This document shows, piece after piece, positions 43,329 through 49,383 of a stretch of DNA of 49,383 nt. The notes below the pieces were generated by a model, which was not told the origin of the DNA, ran no database searches, and saw only the letters and a list, made by a program, of their open reading frames with translations. The DNA lies in contig JAISBV010000145.1 of NCBI GenBank assembly GCA_031266025.1, positions 1 through 49,383 of the forward strand. The letters are read 5' to 3'. The stretch comes from Eubacteriales Family XIII. Incertae Sedis bacterium (GTDB lineage Bacteria > Bacillota > Clostridia > Peptostreptococcales > Anaerovoracaceae). The position numbers were made by a program, and so were the translations under genes. The stretch's first letter is position 1. Every line of letters begins with the position of its first letter.

Positions 43329-44691
43329 ACGCTATGATCTTGTGATCGAGGGAGGAACGGTGATCCGCTTTTCTCCTGACAGCGTTGAAAAGGCCAATAT
43401 AGGGATCATAGGACGAAGTATCGCGGCGGTGTCGCGGACGCCCATGGCCGGCGCGCGTACCATAGACGCGACGGGTCTCTGTATTGCCCCGGGCTTTATA
43501 GACTTTCATTCCCATGTAAGCGGCAAACAATTTTCCGCCGAATGCATACTCAGACAGGGCGCAACCACAACGATAGGAGGCGAACGCAATTTCGACGGCA
43601 AGCTCGTACGCCGGATAGCGGAACAGGGTTTCCTGATCAATCACGGATTCTACATTTCTCAGTCGTTCACACTGCGCCGCGCGGTAGGTATGCGTGACGT
43701 TTACGGCGCGCCCACCGCGTCGGAAATAGCCGAAATGAAGATGCTTGCGGAGCAGTTTCTGAAAAACGGCGCTTTTGGCATACATTTCGGCCTTGAATAC
43801 GTGCCCGGAACATCGGAGGACGAATTGGCCGGGATAGCCGAAACGGCAAAGGCGTATGATCGCGTTATCTTGGTGCATATGCGCGGCGACGGACATAACG
43901 CGCTCAAGCACTTTGACGAGGTGGAGCGCATTATGAGACGGACGGGAGTGTCCATTCATCTTGTGCATTTGGCCTATATGACGGGCTACAGCGGCGTCAT
44001 GCGCGAGGCTTTGGGTATCATTCGCCGTATGCGAGAAAAGGGTTTTGACATCACGGCGGACACAGGTCTTTACGCCGCTTTTCCGAACTGCATGGGTTCT
44101 CCCCTGCTCAAAGGCGACTGGATGAACCGATACGACGACTTCTCCGCCAATAAAGTGATGATATCCTCAGGCATATACGCGGGTGAATTTTGCACGCAGG
44201 AAAAATTCGAATATATGCGTGAAAATTTCCCCGCTACGCTCGTGGCGGTATTCGCCTGTGACGAGTCGGAAATCGCGCCCGCCGTCAGAGAACCGTATAT
44301 GCTTATCTCATCCAACGCGGCGGACGGCCCGCATTACGAGAACATCGGACATCCTGAAACCGCCGGAACTTTCCCGCGTCTCATAGGGCGTTATGCGCGC
44401 GACGCAGGGCATCTTTCCCTGTCGGAAGCGATACGCAAGATCACTTATGGGCCGGCGCAGCGTTTTCGCATTCCGAATAAAGGCAACATAGCCGAGGGCT
44501 TTGACGCGGACATCGTGATTTTCAACTATGAAAGCATCATCGACCGGGCGGACTATGTGGGATTCGGCGACCCCAACGCGTCTCCGGACGGCATAGAATA
44601 TGTAATAGTGAACGGAGAGATCGTCTGCTGCGGTTCAGAGGTGTACAGCGACAGAAAACCCGGAATATATCTCAAATACCCCGGAGCGTAG
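43318..44691 (+). CDS. D-aminoacylase-like amidohydrolase
   Basis: 457 residues from ATG 43318, 10 nt after AAAGGA and inside the end of the activator gene. Seen: metal pair His64-Ser-His66 (FIDFHSH), GLEYVPGT with Glu160, VHMRG with His187, HLVHLAY with His217, and [14 protein letters not shown] near the end, as in N-acyl-D-amino-acid deacylases. The conserved Cys motif of classical D-aminoacylases (GNCG) is replaced by GGER at 88-91, and the Asp motif reads SSNAADG. Inferred: hydrolyses an N-acyl or cyclic amide; substrate probably not a classical N-acyl-D-amino acid. Feeds the pathway of the sigma-54 operon downstream. Confidence 0.75.
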   Translation: MANERYDLVIEGGTVIRFSPDSVEKANIGIIGRSIAAVSRTPMAGARTIDATGLCIAPGFIDFHSHVSGKQFSAECILRQGATTTIGGERNFDGKLVRRIAEQGFLINHGFYISQSFTLRRAVGMRDVYGAPTASEIAEMKMLAEQFLKNGAFGIHFGLEYVPGTSEDELAGIAETAKAYDRVILVHMRGDGHNALKHFDEVERIMRRTGVSIHLVHLAYMTGYSGVMREALGIIRRMREKGFDITADTGLYAAFPNCMGSPLLKGDWMNRYDDFSANKVMISSGIYAGEFCTQEKFEYMRENFPATLVAVFACDESEIAPAVREPYMLISSNAADGPHYENIGHPETAGTFPRLIGRYARDAGHLSLSEAIRKITYGPAQRFRIPNKGNIAEGFDADIVIFNYESIIDRADYVGFGDPNASPDGIEYVIVNGEIVCCGSEVYSDRKPGIYLKYPGA

Positions 44692-44694
44692 AAC

Positions 44695-44727
44695 GTCGCG
44701 TACGGATCGGAACCGATACGCCGCGAC
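44695..44727 (+). terminator. Hairpin after the amidohydrolase gene
   Basis: GTCGCG pairs with CGCGAC and, inside, ATCGG with CCGAT. There is no strong T-run. Possible weak terminator or mRNA end protection. Confidence 0.4.
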
Positions 44728-44731
44728 CGAG

Positions 44732-44830
44732 CGTATAAATTTTGTACACCAAGACATGATTGTATAAAATTAATACAATGGTGGATATATTTTTTGTTTA
44801 AAACAATAAAACATGTATGAATTTAATACA
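44732..44830 (+). promoter_or_regulatory. Three palindromic sites, probable enhancer for the sigma-54 activator
   Basis: TGTAT-N7-ATACA occurs exactly at 44761-44777 and at 44814-44830, and a degenerate copy CGTAT-N7-GTACA lies at 44732-44748. The N7 is AT-rich. The two exact sites are 53 bp apart, five helical turns. They lie 130-225 bp upstream of the -24/-12 promoter, a usual place for an enhancer. Confidence 0.6.
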
Positions 44831-44917
44831 GTTTTATCGCCACTACTTGCAAAACAGACCTAAAAACCGACTCTCGGGGGTGTTATATCCGAGACCGCAC
44901 GTGTTTATAAATCTTGA

Positions 44918-44942
44918 GAAAAGTTGCCTTGGCAACTTTTTC
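44918..44942 (+). terminator. Rho-independent terminator
   Basis: GAAAAGTTGCC and GGCAACTTTTTC pair perfectly with a TT loop, then ATTTTG follows. It lies between the enhancer sites and the sigma-54 promoter and would isolate the downstream operon from readthrough. Confidence 0.8.
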
Positions 44943-44957
44943 ATTTTGTCGGGTATG

Positions 44958-44974
44958 TTGGCTCAATACTTGCT
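44958..44974 (+). promoter_or_regulatory. Sigma-54 promoter (-24/-12)
   Basis: TTGGCTCAATACTTGCT fits TTGGCAC-N5-TTGCW with one mismatch and the required 12-bp step between GG (44960) and GC (44972). Start of transcription would be near 44985, about 87 nt before the permease ATG. An activator gene of the right class lies 1.6 kb upstream. Confidence 0.75.
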
Positions 44975-45071
44975 TTTTCAAAATCACGTGACTCCGCGGA
45001 AGTCATAAAATGTTATCGGACTTATCGAATTTATAAGTAAAAGTAAGTAGGTGCGTGAAAGGAGGAGTTAT

Positions 45072-46457
45072 ATGGATTCATCGGGCGGCCAAGTACAGCT
45101 TAGACGCGTACTTGGGTTTTGGCAGGCATACGCCATTGCCGTCGGGCTTATCGTTGCCGGTACGTCTATGGTATCGCTGGCCAATTATTTCGGCAACGTC
45201 GGGCCGGCGTTTATCATCTCTGCGGCGGTTGCCGGGTTCGCTTGCATATGCATAGCGATGTCTTACGCCGAATTGGCGGCCGCGATTCCGGGCGCGGGCA
45301 TGGTGGCCGACTATACTCTCCCCGCGATGGGCAGAAGTATGGCGATTTTCGGCGTTCTTATCGGTTATATCGTAATGGTTACTTTTGCGGGGTCTTGCGA
45401 GACGTTTATCGCGGGTCTTTGCGTGGAACAGGTATGGGGCATCCCCTACAAATTGGTCGCCGCTGTGCTTCTAATACTGTTTCTTGTTTTAAACCTCATA
45501 GGCGTGGAGTTTTTTGCAAACTGCCAATTGATTCTCGACGCCATAAAGGTTCCGGCCCTGGTCATTCTTGGCATATTGGGTCTGCTTGAAATAGGTTCGG
45601 TAAACCCGACTGCCCCTATCGAGTTCGCGCCGAACGGTTGGGGCGTGGTCGCCACGTCCATGGTCGGGGGCATATGGCTTTATATCGGTCTCGAATACGT
45701 ATGTCCCATGGCCGAGGAAATCAAAGACCCCGGAAAAAACGTTCCGCGGGCCATGATTGCCGGCGTGGCGACGGTTTTTGCCAGCAACATGCTTTTCGGA
45801 GAAGCCATTATCCGTTATGTACCGCTTGAGATTTTGGCCACATCCGATGTGCCGCAGCTTATAGGCGCGGAAGCCATGTTCGGACGCGCGGGCATGATCA
45901 TTATTGCGATCGCTACGATAGTGGCCGGCGCCAGCGCTGCCGACTCGCATATGGCGGCCCTCCCGCGTATGCTCTACGGCTTGGCGAGAGACGGTATGCT
46001 GCCCAAGATATTCGCGTATTTGCATCCGAAATTCCGTACGCCTTGGGTGGGCATTTTCTTTGCTTTCATATGCCTGTCCATGCCGTTTTTGATCAACCTG
46101 AATATAGATTATATAATGAGTTTTATCGGCATGGCCTGTGCTTCTTGGCTTGTTTCGTATATCATCGTTCAGGTGGATCTGATCATTTTGCGAAAGAAGC
46201 ATCCGAGGATGCGTCGTCCGTTCAAGAGTCCTTTATACCCTGTGCCTCAAGTCATAGGCATTGTTCTTTGCCTGTACATCATCGCCACATCAGGTACAGA
46301 GGCTTTGATCGGCATGGCTGTTTGCGTAATCATATTCTTGGCGTATTCCATATTGTGGGTGAAATTTAAAATGAAGAAGCCGTGCTTTACACCGCTCAAA
46401 TTTGAGGAAATGGGCGAAATCAATATTATAGTGGATAAGGAGGGTGAAAGTGCTTAA
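45072..46457 (+). CDS. APC-family amino acid/amine permease
   Basis: 461 residues from ATG 45072, 7 nt after AAAGGAGG. Seen: about 12 hydrophobic segments, the family's first-helix pattern (YAIAVGLIVAGTSMVSLANY), and EEIKDPGKNVPRAM in the cytoplasmic loop. Cytoplasmic C-terminus rich in Lys/Glu. First gene after the sigma-54 promoter; it overlaps the dehydrogenase gene by 8 bp. Inferred: imports the amino acid, amine or amino alcohol that the following oxidative enzymes use. Confidence 0.85.
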   Translation: MDSSGGQVQLRRVLGFWQAYAIAVGLIVAGTSMVSLANYFGNVGPAFIISAAVAGFACICIAMSYAELAAAIPGAGMVADYTLPAMGRSMAIFGVLIGYIVMVTFAGSCETFIAGLCVEQVWGIPYKLVAAVLLILFLVLNLIGVEFFANCQLILDAIKVPALVILGILGLLEIGSVNPTAPIEFAPNGWGVVATSMVGGIWLYIGLEYVCPMAEEIKDPGKNVPRAMIAGVATVFASNMLFGEAIIRYVPLEILATSDVPQLIGAEAMFGRAGMIIIAIATIVAGASAADSHMAALPRMLYGLARDGMLPKIFAYLHPKFRTPWVGIFFAFICLSMPFLINLNIDYIMSFIGMACASWLVSYIIVQVDLIILRKKHPRMRRPFKSPLYPVPQVIGIVLCLYIIATSGTEALIGMAVCVIIFLAYSILWVKFKMKKPCFTPLKFEEMGEINIIVDKEGESA

Positions 46458-47613
46458 TAATTTTGAATTCATGCTGCCGACGACAATTCGCTACGGGGTG
46501 GGCATCCGAAAGGAAATAGGACAGGCGCTCGTCGACGCGGGCAAGAAAAATGTGATGCTTGTAACGGATAAGGGTTTGATCGCGGCGGGAATTGCGGAAA
46601 AGATATCTTCGGTTTTGACGGAAACAGGCAGTCTTGCGGTTACGCTGTTTGATCAAGTCGAGCCCAATCCGAGGGATACGACCGTTCAGAAAGGATACGA
46701 AATCGCAAAGAGCAAAGGCATTGACGCTTTGGTCGCCGTGGGCGGAGGCAGCTCCATGGATACGGCCAAAGGCATAGGCGTATTGCTCGTCGGCGGAGGC
46801 GTTATCAAGGATTACGAAGGCCTTGGAAAGGTTCCCGCTAAGATACCTACCTTGATCGCGGTGCCGACGACAGTCGGAACGGGAAGTGAAGTAACGTTTT
46901 GGGCCGTCATAAAGGACACGAAAGAAAACTATAAGCTTAGTGTCGGCAGTCCTTTCATAGCGCCCGAATTCGCTTATCTTGATCCCGAATTGGTAGCGAC
47001 CCTGCCTCCGTCCATCATTGCCGCTACGGGAATGGACGCGCTTACACACGCTATAGAAGGCTACACCGCCACATTGGCGGAGCCTATCACGGACGCCTGC
47101 GGCCTTTACGCTATAGAGCTGATCAGCAAGAATCTTCGAAACGCGGTTTATTCGGACGATTTGACCGCCAGAGGAAATTTGCTCTTGGGCAGCATGATCG
47201 CGGGTATCTGCTTCGGAAACTCCGACGTCGGCGGAGGCCACTGCATGTCCGAATCACTCGGAGGCCTGTACGATATGCCGCATGGAATAGCAAACGCCAT
47301 TATGCTTCCCTACATAATGGAATACAATTACCCTGCTTGCATGGAGAAATTCGCCAGAATAGCGGCGGCTCTCGGCGAACGTGTTGAGAGAATGTCAGAA
47401 AGAGAAGCGGCCTACGCGGCTGTGGAGAACGTCAGGAAGCTGAACAAGGATCTTGAGATACAGTCGCTCAAGGAAGTCGGCGCCAAACTTGAGGATTTGG
47501 ATGAATTGGCGGAACGTTCGGCTAAAAATGTTTCCGTTGACAGCAATCCGCGCAAGGCGGGCAAGGACGACTTTTACGCGATGTTTATGAAAGCGATGAA
47601 CGACGCCCGATAA
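46450..47613 (+). CDS. Iron-type (group III) alcohol dehydrogenase
   Basis: 387 residues, full length. Start: GTG at 46450 is 6 nt after AAGGAGG; the GTG at 46444 overlaps it. Seen: NAD-binding GGGSSMD (98-104), GMDALTHAIEG with metal ligands Asp196 and His200, GGGHCMSESLGG with His264, and MPHGIANA with His278. Spacing matches FucO (196, 200, 263, 277), so all four iron ligands are kept. The second conserved His of the AHPLGG motif (His267 in FucO) is Glu268 here. Known: NAD(P)-dependent interconversion of alcohols and aldehydes. Inferred: makes the aldehyde for the Mop-type enzyme or works in the reverse direction. Confidence 0.9.
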   Translation: MLNNFEFMLPTTIRYGVGIRKEIGQALVDAGKKNVMLVTDKGLIAAGIAEKISSVLTETGSLAVTLFDQVEPNPRDTTVQKGYEIAKSKGIDALVAVGGGSSMDTAKGIGVLLVGGGVIKDYEGLGKVPAKIPTLIAVPTTVGTGSEVTFWAVIKDTKENYKLSVGSPFIAPEFAYLDPELVATLPPSIIAATGMDALTHAIEGYTATLAEPITDACGLYAIELISKNLRNAVYSDDLTARGNLLLGSMIAGICFGNSDVGGGHCMSESLGGLYDMPHGIANAIMLPYIMEYNYPACMEKFARIAAALGERVERMSEREAAYAAVENVRKLNKDLEIQSLKEVGAKLEDLDELAERSAKNVSVDSNPRKAGKDDFYAMFMKAMNDAR

Positions 47614-47652
47614 AACGAACCCTGATTAAATGGTACGCAACGGAGAATCCTT

Positions 47653-48252
47653 ATGAATTTTGCTTCTGAAAATGTACGTAAAAAAGCGGAAAAACTGCTT
47701 TTACGGCTTGAACCGGATCTGCGCGGCGCAGGGTTTTTCCCCGAATGGACGCAGGGCTCGTGGCGTTTGAGCAAAGAAGGTTCTCCTTGGCGAATCAGCT
47801 GCGGCTTTGAGATCGGCAACAAATTCTTAACAAAAATGTACTGTCTGTATTTTCGTTTGACATTGGACGAATGCGAATTTGCCGACGATTTTGAAGCGCG
47901 CTGCGAATTTTTGGGAGGCATAAACATCAAGGGCGTCATTTTCAGACGCCGCAAAGGAAATTTGCCGGAGATAGAGACCTTGTGCGACGATCCGGCTCTT
48001 GCCGACAGCATATGCGGGGCGGCGGGAAAGTTCGATATAGAAACCATATATGTTCGCTGCAATCGTGCGCTTGGAACGCTTTCCATAGAAATCAAGCCGT
48101 ATGCGGGCGCGTTTGTATGGGTCAAATTCCCGCCGCTCACCAGGCAAATTCCTTTACGTCCGGATGAAACCGCCGCCCTTTGCGACTTGGCGAATTTCAT
48201 GAAAAAGCACTTTTCCGAATATAGGCGACCGGTCTCGGTCACCGAACAGTGA
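47653..48252 (+). CDS. Protein of unknown function in the sigma-54 operon
   Basis: 199 residues, not recognised. Seen: no signal peptide or membrane segment; alternating basic helix at the N-terminus (ENVRKKAEKLLLRLEPDLR), a central beta-rich part with Cys residues (ISCGFEIGN, EARCEFLGG) and a C-terminal helical part. Start: CGGAG 7 nt before ATG. It lies 39 bp after the dehydrogenase and 58 bp before the molybdoenzyme, so it is probably part of the same transcript. It could be an accessory protein for the molybdoenzyme, but nothing in the sequence shows this. Confidence 0.65.
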   Translation: MNFASENVRKKAEKLLLRLEPDLRGAGFFPEWTQGSWRLSKEGSPWRISCGFEIGNKFLTKMYCLYFRLTLDECEFADDFEARCEFLGGINIKGVIFRRRKGNLPEIETLCDDPALADSICGAAGKFDIETIYVRCNRALGTLSIEIKPYAGAFVWVKFPPLTRQIPLRPDETAALCDLANFMKKHFSEYRRPVSVTEQ

Positions 48253-48310
48253 CAGACTATACAAACATGCGTTGTTTGAAGAGATACGTTCAGGAGAGGA
48301 GATTATTTGT

Positions 48311-49383
48311 ATGAAGTTCAAAAAGATGACGCTCAACATCAACGGAGCCGACAGGACGTTCGTCTGCGATCCGGAGAAAGACACGCTCGCCTCGGCGATA
48401 CGCAGACTCGGGCTGACGGGAACAAAAGTAGGCTGCGGCACGGGGGTCTGCGGCGCCTGTTCCGTAATACTGAACGGAAAGGTGGTTCGTTCGTGCACGC
48501 GCAAGATCACGGGCATCGAGGAATACAGCAAAGTCGTCACAATAGAAGGGATCGGCGCGCCGAACCGGCTGCATCCCCTGCAGGTTGCGTGGATGAACAG
48601 CGGCGCCGTGCAGTGCGGCTTCTGTACGCCGGGATTCATCGTTTCGGCGTATCAATTGCTTGAGGAGAACGCGAATCCGTCAAGGGAAGACGTGAGGGAC
48701 CACTTCCAAAAGCACAGGAACATCTGCCGCTGCACGGGCTACAAGCAGATAGTGGACGCGGTCATGGCGGCCGCGAAAGTGCTGAGAGGGGAATGCGGGG
48801 AGGAAGACATAAAAGTCAAGCTGCCCGAGAACAAAGAATACTACGGTCTGCCGCTCGTGCGGCCGGCGGCGCTCGCCAAAGTATGCGGACTCGCGGACTA
48901 CGGCGACGACATAGAGCTCAAGATGCCCGACGGAACCCTGCACGCGGTCATGGTGCAGCCCAAGCTCACCCATCACGCGAAGATACTCAAAATACACACG
49001 GAAGAAGCCGAGAAATCTCCCGGCGTATACAAAATAGTGACGAGCAAAGACGTGGTAGGCTCAAACAGGCTTAACATGTTTCAATTCCTGCCGCGCACGC
49101 TCACAAGCGAACAGAGTCACATCCTGCTTGCGGAAGACAAGATATTCAACTACGGCGACATCATAGCGCTCGCGGTGGCCGACACGAAAACGCACGCGAG
49201 GGAAGCCGCGGCAAAAGTGAGACTCGAATACGAGCAACTGCCCGAGCTTCTCAACTACCTTGACGCGGCCATGCCCGACGCCGTGCGCGTACACGAAGAA
49301 CATCCGAACGTCTGGTCGTGCCAACCCACGGTAAAAGGCGCGGGGCACGACACGCCCGCGCTGTTCGAAAACGCGGCCCATGT
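48311..49383 (+). CDS. mop: Mop-type molybdenum aldehyde oxidoreductase, partial (runs off right edge)
   Basis: The first 357 residues are present. Seen: N-terminal plant-type [2Fe-2S] ligands Cys42, Cys47, Cys50 and Cys62 and the second [2Fe-2S] set Cys102, Cys105, Cys139 and Cys141, spaced as in Desulfovibrio gigas Mop with a constant offset of two; then RPAALAKVCGLADYGDDIEL, the start of the molybdopterin subunit, fused in one chain. It resembles Mop along its whole visible length (GVCGACSVILNGKVVRSC, PSREDVRDHFQKHRNICRCT). Start: GGAGAGGAG about 10 nt before ATG. Known: oxidises aldehydes to acids with a Mo-cytosine-dinucleotide cofactor, without FAD. Probable partner of the alcohol dehydrogenase in the same operon. 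Confidence 0.9.
   Translation, partial: MKFKKMTLNINGADRTFVCDPEKDTLASAIRRLGLTGTKVGCGTGVCGACSVILNGKVVRSCTRKITGIEEYSKVVTIEGIGAPNRLHPLQVAWMNSGAVQCGFCTPGFIVSAYQLLEENANPSREDVRDHFQKHRNICRCTGYKQIVDAVMAAAKVLRGECGEEDIKVKLPENKEYYGLPLVRPAALAKVCGLADYGDDIELKMPDGTLHAVMVQPKLTHHAKILKIHTEEAEKSPGVYKIVTSKDVVGSNRLNMFQFLPRTLTSEQSHILLAEDKIFNYGDIIALAVADTKTHAREAAAKVRLEYEQLPELLNYLDAAMPDAVRVHEEHPNVWSCQPTVKGAGHDTPALFENAAH

Noticed and set aside
44817-45008. A 63-codon open frame in the sigma-54 control region
   Set aside because: It overlaps an enhancer site, a terminator and the promoter, and has no ribosome-binding site.
46450-47613. Loss of an iron ligand in the alcohol dehydrogenase
   Set aside because: Counting residues against FucO shows His264 occupies the ligand position; only the second, non-ligand His is changed.

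Overview
The window looks like the chromosome of an anaerobic Gram-positive bacterium (Bacillota, probably Clostridia). Evidence is the strong AGGAGG ribosome-binding sites, SLH-domain proteins, an LPXTG-type anchor, a dockerin and cohesin-like domains, lipoproteins of Gram-positive type, and anaerobe-type enzymes (radical SAM proteins, a Mop-type aldehyde oxidoreductase, TRAP and OFA-type transporters). No rRNA, tRNA or CRISPR array was seen. The species was not identified.

Layout. 1-5.5 kb (minus): a cohesin-like/SLH protein running off the left edge and a large secreted metallophosphatase with LamG, cohesin-like and dockerin domains. 5.9-7.1 kb: a YibE/F membrane protein. 7.3-10.9 kb: an OFA-type MFS carrier, an ACMSD-like amidohydrolase and a convergent AraC-type regulator. 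11.2-18.5 kb: a LysR regulator, a nitrilase/amidase plus TRAP transporter operon (minus), and a divergent AspT-type carrier. 18.5-24.5 kb: a Cthe_2159-like lipoprotein, a DUF4956 membrane protein and a VTC-type protein in one minus operon, facing a two-component system; a possible small RNA follows. 24.5-27.3 kb is a graveyard: a truncated and frameshifted LPXTG protein and a decayed AlwI-like restriction-modification pair. 27.4-30.8 kb (minus): a four-gene operon with an ArsS-like radical SAM enzyme, an AhpD-like protein, a BioB-like radical SAM enzyme and a nucleoside hydrolase, behind a palindromic operator. 30.9-41.3 kb: a response-regulator remnant, then an SLH protein, a secreted protein of about 2050 residues, an SGNH hydrolase, a DUF4358 lipoprotein and a DHHW protein. 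41.3-49.4 kb: a sigma-54 activator and a D-aminoacylase-like amidohydrolase, then a sigma-54 promoter with upstream palindromes driving an amino-acid permease, an iron-type alcohol dehydrogenase, an unknown protein and a Mop-type aldehyde oxidoreductase cut by the right edge.

Most promising points: (1) the ArsS operon, whose gene content fits making a deoxyadenosyl-organoarsenical and then removing adenine; (2) a shared arrangement in which a GC-rich RNA hairpin lies between the Shine-Dalgarno sequence and the start codon of two adjacent surface-protein genes, with a similar case at the amidohydrolase; (3) three TGTAT-N7-ATACA-like sites upstream of a sigma-54 promoter; (4) a possible 150-nt RNA behind an 11-bp direct-repeat response-regulator box; (5) two families of small palindromic interspersed repeats. 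All function names rest on reading the translations by eye; no database search was done.
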